A stretch of DNA of 64,000 bases from Lumnitzera littorea (GCA_024138015.1 JAMXBB010000010.1:53004062-53068061); one strand, 5' to 3'. Positions 12,722 through 26,222 are shown, numbered from the stretch's first letter. The notes: generated by a model not told the origin, from the sequence alone. Translations and numbers: made by a program.

Positions 12722-13468
12722 TGATCCGTATCTGGGGTTGTACACATGGAGGTTGCACCATAATGAACAAGAAATAAAGAAATAATAGGGGCTTTGGCAA
12801 ATTTGAATGGCTACCAACTGGATACGATACACTAGCATATCTTACTCGGTCTAATCCTAACACTTGATATGACATACGAATGTAGTATTTTGGCCACTCA
12901 CTACTAACTCTTGCTGAAGGAGCTAGATAAGAGCTTGACGATAAGACTGAAGACATGACTGAATGTTTCCAAAAAGGGGTAATGTCTATATTCAATAATG
13001 AAGAGTGATAATGTCTACATACAAATAAATGAGGGTTTATATACTCACTCCACTAGTGTTACAATACATACATGAAAAGACAGAAAAGGTAATTTACACA
13101 AGACATGCTAAAAAGGACAAAGATTATTCTGTATGAAAAAGTAAAGAGTCCTTTTGAAATGTTATGCCAAAAAACACGTATTAAGAGGTGATTGGTAGCT
13201 TGTAGTATGGTTGGCTAAGCTGTAATGAATTTTGAGGTTGTATGTCAATCACAGTATCCTACTTAGATGAGGTTAGAGGAAAGTCAGTAGTTAGATTTGC
13301 TTGGTTTGCTCAAGTTAGAGCTTGGGTGCTCAAGGGTGTTCTCATCCTCTCCAGGTCGGGTATCTCAGTAGCTCAGCTTGGTCTGATGTCTGAAGTTGGT
13401 TAGCTCGGATACTGCCTGGATCATGGTAAGAGCTCGGTGATTGGTATGCTGCTAAGCAGGTTGGCATG
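12722..13468 (-). repeat. A1 3' LTR, outer part
   Basis: It starts TGATCCGTATCTGGGG on the + strand and aligns with 26237-26990 (AATGAACAAGAAA, GATATGACA, AATGTCT, AATGAAGAGTGATAATG). It is cut by S1 after GGTTGGCATG. Confidence 0.85.
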
Positions 13469-16400
13469 TGTAAACTCTACAATTTTGGTTGACATCCAAA
13501 GTAGTTAAGAGTACTCTTCGATTATTCCTAAGGATCAGCTAAACTAAGAACTAAGCTTAATATAAAAGTCGTATCCTTAACAATTGACTCCATAACTATA
13601 GTTCAACTTGAGAATTCTAAAGTTGACATTAATCCTAAAAATCACCTAAAACCCTAAGGTGAATAACGAGTCTTAACTTAATAAAACCCTAAACCCTAAT
13701 TAAACCACATGAATAAGATAAATTAAGAACCACACTTGTGAGAGTTAAGGTATGCCCCTTCCATCCAATTTCCCTCCAATTTGAATTAGTTAAACCAAAG
13801 TTAATAGTGTGGACTTAGTTGAATTTTCAACTTAATAACTTCCATAAGTTTAGATAAGGCAATTCCCTTTTCTCTATATAAGTTGTACTACTTATAGATA
13901 AGTGATCTAATTAATTATTTATTTAATTCAAAAATAAAGTTGATGGGACAAGCCACCATGCCTTAAAGGACAAGAGCTAAGTTGGTTAGGAGAGGGGAAG
14001 GGTATGGCTTGCCATTCATCCATCTTATGAATCCCTTCTCATGTTTAATATGTCACTTTTAGGGGTAATTTAACAAGGCAAGTAACACCATTACATCCCT
14101 TGATTTAAGGACTTGATTAAGGGCAATAAAACCATTATGAAAAATTGGCCACTCCATACCTCCCTATACCTTCATTTGTCCCTTATTTTCTTAAGACATT
14201 CAAACACTAAAGACAACAAGAAAAGCTCTCCCAAATACCCCATCCAAACCGTCCAACACACACATATACTACACGCCATCCACACCTTCTTGTGCCCTAT
14301 TTTAGCCATCATAAGAAACCCTACTAGTTCACTCTACACTTCACTAATTATAGAGACTTTTGGACACTCAAAAGCAACCACAATCATAGGAATCAAGGAG
14401 GCAAAGGACCATTAAAGAAAAGGGGGGCAAAAAGCAACAACCAAAAGAAGCTTAAGAAGGCTCAAACCACCACCTAAACATCTAGTAAAGTGTATTTTAT
14501 TTTTAGATGTCTTTACAACACTATGTATAGAGTTTCATTTCATGCTTATATAAATATGTCATGTATCTTAGAAATTCTTTTACTTAGGTCAAATGTTAGT
14601 TTCTTAAAGTTTCTTAACAAGTAGTAGGATATAAGTAGTGTAGGCTTATCTTCCTTTTTGTATATTTGCATACTACTTGTAGTGTAGCCTTGTAAGTTGT
14701 ATTTGAGAAAAATATGAAAATTAAGCTCTTGTAAGGTTCCCTAACGTGCTCGACAAGGGATGTTTAAGGCTTGCCTAAGTGTTATTTTTACTTATATTAT
14801 GATTCGGATGCTTTAAATTAACCTTATGTAAGGGAAAAACCATCATATGAATCTTGACTGAAGAGATCAACGCCTAAGAACCTAAACCAAAGCATAACGC
14901 CTAGAATATATACATGTTCTATGAATTCCACTTGATATTATATCAAAATAATCTACTTAAAAAGAATAAGTCGAACAAAGGTTGAAGTACTAGTGTAAGG
15001 CCTTGGTTTAGAACTTAAGCTTAAGAAAACAATGAGTTAGGTTGAAAAATGAAATTAGGAGCTATCAATCCAATCTGACCAGATCTGTAACACATGAATA
15101 ATTCACTTAAAAATGCTAAAAAATGAAGTAAACAAAGTTAAGAGACCAACTAAGACTAGTAGGATAGGGGTTAGAGGCCTACAACTCAAAACTGAGCCCA
15201 AAACTCTTAAGACAGGCCTAAAACTCTTAAGACAAGCCCAAAACTCTTAACTGGGCCTTATAAAAATTTCTGACCAATACATTAAGCTCAAGAAAAAGAT
15301 TTTATAAGATCCATAGGAAGTCCACATTAAATCCCCCAAGCCTAACAAAGTGGTAAACAATGTTAATACATGAAATAAGCCCATTTTTGACCATATAAGT
15401 TACTTAGTAGTTCAAGAAGTCCTAGATAGCAAATAGGCCATAAATAATAAATGAAAAGTTGACCTTAAGAAAATTATTTAAGCATAAAGTGAAGTCCCAA
15501 GCCCAAGCCTTAATTATTTCACAAAGTAGTAAAAAGCTTAATAATAATTTCAAGCCTAAAAGAAGACTTAAACCCTAAGGATGCTATTGTTTTGATTGGC
15601 AGGTAGAATTGCGGGCCCCATCTTTCAAATCTAATCATACCATGTGAAAGTACACTAAAAGACAATGGAAATCGACTATATGCTCATAAAAATTGGATTT
15701 AAAACAAGAAAGTTATACGCGAATGAAGATTTAGTATAACCGGAAAAAAATTAAGACCAAATTAAGAATATAACTTTGATAGAACATTAGGATGACATTT
15801 TAATATATCAAATTCTTATGGTACTATATATATGTTGTTCAGGAGACTTTACTTTTGGAGATGATCTATCTTTGGATTACTACAACTAGCAGCTATGGCA
15901 AAGTGAGTGGCTCTTGATGTCTTCATACTAGATTTTGTTTGCAGTATAGTTGCACTAAATTGATATTACAACTTGGATGCTTGAGAGCCATGGGAAAATG
16001 CACGTGTATGGTTTTATGAATGACGACATGACATAATAATAAGATAACAAACAGAACTACTTATGTGATTGGATTATGTATTTTTGTTATGGTATGAAAT
16101 TGCTTGACCACTAAATAACTTAACATAAGTAATTATCTGACTATGAATTTAAAAATGAGTCATGCATAGCATTCCTTGTATCATAATTACAATGACCGCT
16201 ACCTTACATAGAAGGTGGGAAGAGACTCACAGGAGCAGGCGCTCTTGAAGAGATTAGTTTAGGTACCAATATGCCATGTTGTTGAGTTCATGTCCTAGCT
16301 TATAGGTTTATTAGGTGCTAAGGGATGCAATTATTTGGCTAAGGGTCGTGTGTTGTAACTTCCACTTAGGGTGTATGATGTGGATTGCAGGGGTCACTAC

Positions 16401-17149
16401 ACTGCTAGACTTGAGAATTTTGTTTTGAAAAAGGGTCATATTTCTCATTTAAGTAAAGTATATTTATGTATATACAATATATGCACATAAGATGATATGA
16501 GCACATAGGTGCAAATTTCTATAAAAACTCAGGTGCTAGAACCCTGTTATTGGTTTGTATTGATTAATAATCTTTAACCAGACTATAGGGGGCAAAATTT
16601 TCGAGTTGCATGCGGTTCCTAGGCCACTAAAAATATTGTTTGGCATACTGCCTGTTACACGCATTCATATGGTTGATAACATGTATATATTGTTTGTGAG
16701 GCATGTTGGAGGGATTAACTCATCAAGCGTAAGCTTATACCCTCTTAGATTTCTTTTGTTGCAGAGCCACTTATTTGTTGAGTTGGGTCGTAGGATGCCC
16801 AAGGTTAGTCTCGACTTGGGACAGGGTTGTGAGTTATTGGAGTGAAAGAGAAGACTACTTAGTTTTGATTGGGCCTTATGAATTTCTTTTGCTACTACTA
16901 CTACTTTTTTTTTTTTTTTTGGGAACGTCATGTTCTGCTATTGTCATTATTATTTAGTACTACTTTTGATATTTAGTTAAAAGAACTGTTTGTTATGATA
17001 CTATTTGTCTATATGATTGATAGTAACTAAGAGTGGAAGTAGCTTACTACATTGTATGGAAGAGCAATGACTGACAAGGGGGTTAATTGTTGATCTTCAT
17101 ATGGTGTATGGCGATTTACCATGATGAAGGTACTATCCGGGTCACAATA
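13469..17149. mobile_element. S1: long solo LTR inserted in the A1 3' LTR
   Basis: This 3.7-kb block interrupts the LTR and is flanked by a perfect GCATG duplication (13464-13468 and 17150-17154). It begins TGTAAACTCTACAATTTTGG and ends GGGTCACAATA, so the usual terminal CA reads TA. A TATA-like CTCTATATAAG lies near 13,875. No coding domains, primer site or internal direct repeats were found over 3.7 kb, so a solo LTR of a long-LTR gypsy lineage is the best reading. A non-coding composite element cannot be excluded. It contains a three-fold 20-bp repeat and a poly(T) run at about 16,904-16,920. Confidence 0.65.
15195..15254. repeat. Three 20-bp tandem repeats inside S1
   Basis: The unit is AGCCCAAAACTCTTAAGACA, repeated at 15195, 15215 and 15235 with a few changes. 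The third copy ends CTGG in place of GACA. Confidence 0.9.
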
Positions 17150-17347
17150 GCATGATTGCTTGGAAGTTTGGAAACTATGTTGGCAAATACAAGAGCTCTA
17201 CACTTAAGTCAGTAGTAGTGTAAAGGATGGAGATTAGAATGGGAATCCTCGTCCTGAATGGGTTCTCGAGCTAGTATTCTTCATGTAAGTCCTTGTAATC
17301 CTCTAGCTCAAATGTGTGTGATTGGTTAGAGGAGTTCATTCCTATCA
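17150..17347 (-). repeat. A1 3' LTR, inner part
   Basis: Continuation of the LTR after S1, aligning with about 26,992-27,193 (AACTATGTTGGCA, ATTCTTCATGTAAGTCC). It ends ATTCCTATCA at 17347. The sequence beyond it, on the minus strand, is the end of integrase and the short 3' untranslated region. Confidence 0.85.
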
Positions 17348-17359
17348 GCTGCCTGGGGG

Positions 17360-20300
17360 TTAAAAAGATTTGTCCCCAAATCTGAAGTGATTTTGGGCTC
17401 TTGTTCTATCCTGGCATCTACTGGGTCTACTTCTAGTAGGTAGGGAATCAAGTTAGACACATTGAAGGTGGAGAAAACACTATATTTCTCGGGCATTTTA
17501 ACCTAGTAAGTGTTGCGGTTGATCTTCTTCAAGACTTTCAATGGACCATCAGTTTGTGGAGATAGCTTGCCTATCTCAGGAGTAGAAATTATTCTCGATT
17601 GAGGTGAATCCATACTAAGTCACTTGGTTTGAAAGAAACAATTTGGCGGCCATAACTATTGATCTCTTGCTACCTTTGATTGAACTTGGCAATCTTCTTT
17701 GCTATGGACTAATGCAGTTCTTGTAATTCTTCGGCTCGGGTGATTCTAAATTAACTCTCCTTAGCAGTTGCGTGGGTACCGATTAGATCTAGGGGAATAG
17801 TGGAATTGAGGCCATAGACAACTTTGAAAGGAGTTTTCCTAGTGGTACTGTGGATAGTTTGGTTGTATGTGAACTCTACAATTAGTAGACATAAATCCCA
17901 ATCCTTTAATTCTCTCCTATGATAGCTTAGAGTAAATTATCTAGCGTCTCGTTCACTACTTTAGGCTGACCATCAGTCTAAGGGTAGCTACTAGAGCTGA
18001 ACAAAAGTTTAGTTCCAAGTCTTCTCTAAAGTGTCTTCCAAAAATAACTTAAGAATTTTATGTCCCAATTTGAGACAATTGTCTTCGATACTCCATATAG
18101 GGGGACAATTTCCTATAAAAACAAATTAGCAATATATAAAGCGTCATTAATTTGATGGCATAGGAGGAAGTGTGCCATTTTGTTGAAGTGGTCTACTACA
18201 ACAAAGATTGAATCCTTTGCTTTGGATGTCTAGGGCAACGCTAGGACAAAGTCCATGCTGAGGTCAACCTAAGGTGAGTTTGGTGTAGGTAAGGGCATGT
18301 ACTCTCCATGTGACTCTATCTTTCCTTTGGCCCTTTTGCAAACTTCGTAACCACTGACTACCTTATGAACATCTTTGGCCAAACCAGGCCAGTAAAAGTT
18401 TTCTTTCAATAGGTTGGTTGTTTTGGTTTCTCCAAAATGACCAGATAATCCACTACTATGAGCCTCCCTAACTAATAGCTTTCGTGTAGAGCAGCTCGGT
18501 ATACATAGCCGTTTTTCTTTGAACAGATAACCATCCTTGAGGTAATATCCTCCAACAACAACTCTTTCTTTGCATTGCTTAAGAATAGGACCAAAATGGG
18601 GGTCGTGAGTATATTGCTCGGTAATAAGGGAAAATCTCAATAATTTCATTTATAGGGTGGTTAGCAAGGTTTACCATCATGACAGGGCATCTTTAACTAC
18701 ATTGGCATTACCTTTCTTGTGTCGGATTACATAAGAAAACTCTTCCATAAATTCTTGCTACTTTGTTTTCCTTTTTGAAAGTTTGTTTTGACTCCTAAGA
18801 TGCTTCAATAACTCATGGTTAGTGTAAATTACAAACTCTCATGGTAATAAATAGTGTCATTAGATAGTAAGAGCTCGGAAAAGGGAGTACAACTTTTTCT
18901 CATACACAGAATAGTTTAGTGTGGCACTACTGAGCTTCTCATTATGGTACGCAACTATTCTTCGTTCTTGCATCAAGATTGAACTAATGCCAATGCTTGA
19001 TGCATCTCATTCCAATTCAAATGGTTTGTCAAAATCTGTTAAGGATAAGACATCAGTAGTAGTGAGCTTTTCCTTGATTTCCCTAAAGCTTTAAGCTCGG
19101 TTATTCCATTGGAATCCATCACTCTTCTTTGTTAGTTTGATCAAGGGGCCTGCAATTATACTAAAGTTTTTAATGAATTGCTTATAGAAGGAAGTAAGAC
19201 CATGAAAACTTTGTAATTCGGTGATACTCTTTAGCATTGGTCATTCCAAAATAGCTCGGACCTTTTCTTTATCTGCTTGGATTCCTTCTCCTGATATTAT
19301 ATACTCGAGAAAAACTACTTCACTTTAGCAAAAGATACACTTCTTCAGGTTCCCATACAACTTCTTAGCTTGGAAAATGTCAAAAACAGATCGAAGATGT
19401 TGAACATGGTTGTTCAGGTCGGTACTATACACTAATATGTCATCAAAGTACACGACCACACACCTTTTGATTAGCGAACGCTTCACATGGCTTATAAGCT
19501 GCATAAATGTACTAAGTGCATTTGTAAATTCGAATGGCATAACTAATCACTCATAGAGACCATGCCTCGTCTTGAAAGCAATCTTCCATTCATCATCAAG
19601 TCTCATGCAAATTTGGTGGTAGCCACTTCACAAATCAATCTTCAAGAATACACTGGCACCATGATGCTCATCCAACATGTCATCAAGCTTTAGTATTAGG
19701 TATTTGTAGTCGATTGTATATGGTTTATAGCTCGACTATTGATGTATATGCACCAAGAACCATCCTTCTTCGAGATAAGCATGGTGAGTACAGTACAATG
19801 ATTTATGCTCTCCCTCACATAACCTTTCTTTATCAATTCATCTACTTGCCCTTTTAACTCGGCAGCCTGCTTAAGATTCATTTTGTAGGTAGGTCAATTT
19901 GGCAGAGCTGCATTTGGTTGTAGATCAATACAACGTTCAATGCCCTGAATTGGGGGTAGTCCCTTAGGCAACACTTCGGGGAATAGGCTGGAAAATTCAT
20001 CAATCAATCTTCGGATCTCATTAGGAACATTTTCAAGATCTCTCAACTCCAACGGTCGTCTAATCAATAGAAACATAGTATCATTGGCCCTCTCAGTAGC
20101 TTGGAGCTCTCTTCAACTCATCACTAAAGCTTTCTTCTTACTAGCTTGGGTAAGTTGGTTATGGGTCTTGTTCACTTAGGTTAGTGTCATGGGTTGCAGC
20201 ACAATTTTGTTTCTATCCTTGACAAAGGTATAAGTGTTTTTATATCCGTTGTGAGTAACATGTCGGTTGAACAACCAAGGTCTTTTAAGTAACAGATGTG

Positions 20301-20560
20301 ATGCTTGCATGTGGACAACATTACGCATCACTTCGTCCCTATACACATTACTAACATTAAAAGGTATGCTTACTTGTGTAGTGACGTGTAAAGCACCCTT
20401 GTCATGAAGCTAATGTAGTTTGTAAGGTTGGAGGTGGTTAGAGGTTGGCAGTCCTATCCTCTAGACAAAGGACTGTATAATGACGTTGGTACAACTCCCT
20501 CCATTTATAATGATGGTGCATAACTATCCCTTGATGGTACACTTTGTTTGGAATAAATTA
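17360..20560 (-). pseudogene. A1 pol: protease, RT, RNase H, integrase
   Basis: The enzymes are read from high to low coordinate. Protease near 20,500 carries INGGSCTNV where this group has IIDGGSCTN, so the catalytic Asp codon appears as Asn. Its LLLKRPWLFNR end is near 20,270. RT at 19,300-19,900 includes ELIKKGYVRES, MLISKKDGSW, MPFEFTNA and the catalytic VVVYFDDILVYS near 19,450. RNase H at about 18,700-19,050 has SILMQERRI, AYHNEKLSS and YTNHELLKHL. The integrase zinc domain at 18,269-18,649 has REAHSSGLSGHFGETKT and YWPGLAKDVHKVV; the first Cys of its CxxC pair reads Tyr (GYEVC). The integrase core follows at about 17,600-18,260 with SMDFVLALP and IVSNWDIKFLS. Numerous stops and frameshifts make it inactive. 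Confidence 0.92.
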
Positions 20561-20650
20561 TCTCTTTGGTTTTCCTCGGAGCTTGGCAAGGAGCTTAACA
20601 TTCGTCTTAGGACTAGTGTCATCACCTCTTGCTGGTCGGTGTAGATACAG

Positions 20651-23600
20651 TGATGCGTCTCTAGGGTAGGATACACGGAGAAGCACCACAATGAAGCAAA
20701 CCAAAAACAAATAAGAAAAAGTTAGCAAAGTCTGGGTAGCTACTGAATGGATATGATGCACAACTCAATCTTAGTCGACCTACAATCTGTCGAATATGAC
20801 ACATCGGTTCGAATTGAAGGGTCACTTGCTACTACTCCTTACTAAAGGGAATAGATAAGAGTTAAATGATAATGAGAACACTAAAACTATTCAAAGTGAA
20901 TAATTCTATATTAATTAGTTGATTGTCTACATACAAGAAAGTAGGGGTTTATATACCCATCTACTAGGATTACTTTACATGTATGAAAAGACAAAAAGGA
21001 TATTCTACAGTTAGGTTACATGAGACTTACTAAAAGGGGGTAACTGTCACGCCCCGAAGCGGCAGAGTCGTAATAGCCCCACCGTGTAAACCACCCTAAG
21101 ATAGAAGTTGGCCTCACAACCGCTATCTTAGACCTGATCTACACAAGACGTCCACAACTAACCCGCTTTGAAGTAGACAGTTTGTAATTTAAATAAATCA
21201 TTTACCTATAAAAGTGAGGAATTATATATATATGTTATCATTCAATTATTGCAGTTAAAGTTTACAATATTTCTCTATAGTATATTCCCTAGTTATTACA
21301 TCATTCAGAAATGAAAAATAAGTCTAAAGTAAATACTTAGACCTTAAAAGTATGTGTTTATTCTTCAATGTTTTTCCTCACTCCCTAGGATCCAGCAGTT
21401 GCTAACTTCAGAGTAATTGGTTGCCGCTTTTTAGCCAGCACCTGCACGACGTCTATTGGGATGTGAGCAACCATAGCTCAGTAAGTTAGGATGGAGGACT
21501 TAAAACTATACCATACACACAACAAGGTTTTCAATCACATATTAGGTGCAATGCATGTGCAAGCAAATGCCATCGCACGACGTTGTCCAGCCCGTCGTGA
21601 GATTAGAGAAATTGCGTCCGCTTTAATCCGGGTTGAGGAGTTGCCGTTAATGCAACAGCTCATGACCAAACCTAGGCTTGTGTAATGGAGACCTTGCTCC
21701 TCCCGTGATTACCTTCGAACCATTGCCTTCACCTTCGTCGCGACCTCCTCTCCTGTCACTTAGTTCTATGAGGATGAAGAAGGGACCATTTTGCAATCCT
21801 GCGCTATCCCTTCCAAAGGGGTCGGTATTTGGCCGGAGAGTCCTAAGTTCCCTTAACGGGTTGCCATGCATGTCCGATTATGATTACTGGTCGGATATTT
21901 AATTAAGTCCAGTTTAGGGTGATCAATCCTTTCATACAATTCATACAATACGTGCCAGAGCAACAAACAGAATCATAGCATCACCCATAATCAAGCACAT
22001 GCGCACATTCAACTATCTAACAAGCACAACCAAGCATAATCTTAAGCCTCCAAAAATACAGCATCGTATTAATCCCAACTTACCTCGACTCCTCGCTCAC
22101 TCACTCGAGGTTCGATTTGCTCAGGCCATCGCCGTTCATCCCTATAACATAAACGTGATTTCAGTTTTTCGTATAACTATTATAGGTTCATTTTATCTTA
22201 TAACGCTTATTGTTATGTTTTGTGTAGGGTTTAATATACCAAATTATTTAGGTTTTAAGTGTTTTACAATATTCTAGGTTTGGGGTTAAGTTCGGATTCG
22301 GTTTCCGCATCAATTCCTAAATTAGATTCTAGTTCGATTTCTAGGTACTGTTTTGTATCTAAACTCTAGAAATTCGTTTCAACTCATAATGTGAAACTAG
22401 TCACATTATTTCTAGATATCCTAAATACGATCACTACCCCTAATCAGTATTTTATTTTACCCAGTACACTTAAATCCCTTTTAGTGTACCGAATTCACTC
22501 TTAATGTAAGAAATTTTTACATTTTTCCATTTTTCATATAATTACATAAATTCAAGTTTCCTATCAGATTTATTATACATTTTTATTATTCTCAAAATAT
22601 CAATTTTTATTATAATATTTTCTATTTATTATATTTCTAAAAATTACATATTATATATTATTACCTTTTATGTACATAATGAACTTCTAATATTTCTATC
22701 ACTTTAATTACCATCCCTAAACATCAATTATCATTTCAAAATGTCTAAATTCATCCTAAATCAGATTTTACTCCTAATTTCCCTAATTTACAAAATTAAC
22801 TTAAAGTTAACTATTTTTCCTATTAATCATTTACTACATAATTAACCTAATAATTACATCTAACACCCTAAATGCTACATGTATCATACTCCATCAGATT
22901 TCCACATCCTAAAACATCTACTTATTCACTAAGTCAATAATTAATAATTTAATTACTTAATTAACCTTAAATTACCCATTTTATGCCTCATTTTAGGGCC
23001 TAAAAATTATCTAAAAATTTTGAAAATTAATTTTTGAAAAATGGCTTCATAGCACTGTTCTATATCACATGAGCATCCTACAAAAAAAATTTGAGCTCCA
23101 AACTACACTCCTAAGGTCATTTATTTATAAACCGAAATGTATTCGGTTTTGCATGATTTCTTAAGGACCCTATATTACGGGACATGTTTTCATCAAAATA
23201 ATATTTTTCCTACAAATTACATACAAAAATATCCCAAAATAACAAAATTCATAATTTTATAATCATATTTACTATTTTTACAAAATTACACAAGAATCGG
23301 GCTGGAAATCGGACTCACCGATTTGGGTGGCTCCGGCCACCGCGGGCCGCCGTAGCCTTGTCGGCCGGCCTGGGCGCTGCCACGACCATGTGGTGGTGGT
23401 GGCCGTCCACTCCCAGCTCCTCGTCTGGTGTGGGTTCCCTTTGAAAGCCCTAATTGCACAGTTTTTCTAATTTTTTTTTCGAAACCAAATTTTTCTCTCA
23501 ATTTTCGTCTCTCTCTATTTTTATCTGATTTGTAACTACCCAAATGAGCTTCTGAATTTTTCTTGCTATTTATAGGGCTTTATAGGATTTATTATGCATT

Positions 23601-24618
23601 AAATGGGACAAAACAATTGCCTTATCCCTTGATTTTTGGCTTTTATGTTAGCTTATTCTAATTGGCCGAATTTTTTCTCATTTTTCCCAGCTGCCACGAC
23701 CCAATTCTGGATGATTCATGATTTTTCCTTATTTTTCTTGATTTTTCCTTAATTAATTATGAATTTTCTTTAAGCATTTGGTATTATTTTAGCATATTTC
23801 GCGTATTTTAAGTAATTACGCGTATTTATACTTACATGTAAGTTCATATATAGTACAAATAAATATTCTTAAATATTATTTAAGTCATTCTATTATTTTT
23901 AGTATACATATAATCTATCTCTAGTAATTTATTAGTTATTAGATTACAATTTTTGCCTTTTTCAGTAATTAGCAATTATTATGCTTAAAATTTGAAAATT
24001 TTATAGTCTCTTATTTTATTACTTATTTTCTTAAATTTAAGTTTACGGGGTCATTTTTACTAATATTCTTTTCAATAGTTTATAATTTGGGTTTGATCGG
24101 ATCTTTTAACCAATCGCCCTAAACCGTGGGTTCTAAGTTCAATCCTACGGTTACTTGGCTTAACTTTGAGGCTTACAATAACAAAGATAAAAAATATTCA
24201 GTACGAAAAAGTGAAGAATCCTTTTGGAAAGATCGTGCTAGAAGACACGTGTCATGTGGTGGATGGGAGTTAAGACTATGATACAAAATAGACGAAACAG
24301 AAAGTGCTAGCAGTCAAGGGCTTGCTTGATTTGGACTAGACCGGGGACTAATTAGTTTGTTTAAAGAGAAGTTAGCTCGATTCGGGATCGGATGCCTATG
24401 GTTTGATCGGGAGCTCGCTTTGGCTATTCTTGGGCTGTCTTTTAGGATAAAGCATTGCCATTGAATAGGGGCGGATTTGAGAGTTAGGTCGGCAGAAGAC
24501 CAACTTGGGATAGGAATACCCCTCTCGACCATGGCCTAGAGCTAGTATCTTCTAAGTAAGTCCTTGGAGTCCTTTAGCTTGGCTATGCGTGATTAGTCTA
24601 GGGGGTTGATTCCTATCA
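20651..24618 (-). mobile_element. S2: solo LTR of the A1 family inside A1
   Basis: It begins TGATGCGTCTCTAGGG and ends ATTCCTATCA, the same termini as the A1 LTRs, with shared internal text (GATATGATGCACAAC, AGATAAGAGTTAAATGA, GTACGAAAAAGTGAAGAATCC). Flanks tacag (20646-20650) and tatag (24619-24623) match at 4 of 5. It separates gag from pol of A1, so an LTR of the same family landed in A1 and the rest was lost by LTR recombination. The S3 element splits it. Confidence 0.8.
21045..24177. mobile_element. S3: long 'TGTCACGCCCC' solo LTR inside S2
   Basis: It begins TGTCACGCCCCGAAGCGG, an LTR start widespread in plant gypsy elements, and ends GAGGCTTACA. Flanks gtaac (21040-21044) and ataac (24178-24182) match at 4 of 5. 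S2 sequence resumes immediately after (AACAAAGATAAAAAATATTC). Most of its 3.1 kb is AT-rich; a GC-rich patch at 23,300-23,450 (CCGGCCACC, GGGCCGCCG) stands out. The small open frames inside carry no recognisable domain. A diverged second copy is at 38850-41595. Solo LTR is inferred from the lack of internal coding sequence. Confidence 0.75.
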
Positions 24619-24649
24619 TATAGGTCTTCTCTTCCTGCTTTGCTTCAAC

Positions 24650-25904
24650 TCTTCCAGCATTCTTCTCTTCCTTTGGTATACTTTCATTAGTGCTATCTAT
24701 TACATCTTCTTAAAGCACCATAGCACGTCGGTTTGGACATTCAGTAGCCATGTGTCTAAAACCTAAGCATTTGAAGCATTTCACCTCGCTTGTCCTCCGT
24801 CCAAAGGTCCGGCCTTTCTCATATGTCCTCGGGGTTGACCTATCCTTAGCTTGGCTCTTTTGGCTTGCTCAATTATCATCAAATCAGTTGTGTTTTTCTT
24901 CGGCTCGACATGAGCAGGTCAACACAGAACAGGAGCTTAGGAAAAAGTTGACTTAAGTCAGCTTGGAGTATTTCTGCTTTGCGTTTCAACCCTCTATGCT
25001 ACTTTAATGGCCTCCTCTAATGTATGGAACCTCTGTACTTCCACAACGTTGCAAATCACATATTTAAGTCTGAAAATAAACCTTAAGTCTTTGTGAGCCT
25101 CGGGTTCATCCACGTTTTCTCGGATTATCATCATTTGAAATTCTCTTATGTAGTCATCAATGGATTGGTTTCCTTGACAAGGCTCTTGCAACTTGGCAAA
25201 GGTGTCTTGTAGGTAAGTCTTGGGCATAAATTTTCCCCTTAACAATCTCTTCATCTCTTCCTAAGTTCGTAGACCTTGTTATCGAACTTTCGCTCTAGTC
25301 GTATTCAGATTCTTTTACTGCATGGTAGCATATCTAGAGAACTCAAGTACAGAAAGTCGAACCTTAACTGCATTTGTATACCCATAACAGTTAAATACCT
25401 TCTCTACCTTCTCTTCGTACTCTAAATATTCATCTGTATCTCCACTTCCATTGAAGGGTAGAATTTGGACCTTAACATGGTCAAGCCCTTAAAAAGCTCG
25501 ACGTCCTTACTCTTGTGCTTGGTAATATGTAACCTCTTCTTCTTCTTCTCTATCATTCTCTAAATCCACATCCTTAATATTCTCCTCAATCTCCTTTAAC
25601 TCTAGCTTTTGACTAGTAACTCGGTTTGTAGCTCTTTTTACTTGATGGGGTCGAATTGGGCGATTAGCTTGGCCACTTGGCCATATCATCTCTCAAGAAC
25701 ATTATCAGGTGGGTTATGATGAGGTACATCTTGTAGTTGCTGCTTGTTGACTTGCATCGTAGTAAGCAGATTCTTAACAAAATTGGTGAGTTTGTCAAGT
25801 TTATCATCGACTGACCTAGGGGTGTTACTACCATTTTGACCTCAACCAGCATGAGCACCACTACTCAGCTCATTAATAAGACCTTGAACACTTGAATCTG
25901 ACAT
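24650..25904 (-). pseudogene. A1 gag with CCHC zinc knuckle
   Basis: Gag forms the virus-like particle and binds element RNA. The probable start MSDSSVQGL is at 25904. A linker rich in N and Q follows, then the retrotransposon gag domain: PFNGSGDTDEYLEYEEKVE near 25,410-25,470, RGKFMPKTYLQDTF with AKLQEPCQGNQS and DYIREFQMM at 25,120-25,250, and DLRFIFRLKY at about 25,050. A complete CCHC knuckle (CFKCLGFRHMATEC) lies at about 24,735-24,780. In-frame stops and frameshifts interrupt it. The reading stops where S2 has inserted, so gag and pol are no longer contiguous. Confidence 0.88.
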
Positions 25905-26222
25905 AGTGTAATGCTTCTCCAATAGATTGACAACACAATACAAACAAACACTTTTACTCCTTACCAAAAACCTTACTAACACACTCTAACAACTCTAACA
26001 CCCAACACTCACTTGAATATAATAGAAATGAACTTACTCTGTTTTCATAGTGAAAAATAGGAGCAACACTTACCAATCTATGAACCTCACTATATAGCTC
26101 ACAACTTCAAAACTTACTTCACTTGAACACACTATAGCAATTACGGAACGAACACAACAACTACTAACAGTAAACATGAACCAAAACTTCATTGCAACTT
26201 CACACACTTCCTCTCAAAATCG

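Noticed and set aside
13681..13700. AAACCCTAAACCCTAA, telomere-like motif
   Set aside because: Only two units inside the S1 LTR; too short to be an interstitial telomere tract.
14113..14415. 100-codon plus-strand frame in S1
   Set aside because: Lies inside a solo LTR, with a composition typical of A/C-rich LTR sequence and no domain.
23286..23543. 85-codon minus frame with Pro/Gly-rich, GC-rich part in S3
   Set aside because: The GC-rich patch belongs to the LTR. Similar position in the older copy S5 is not open, so it is not conserved coding.
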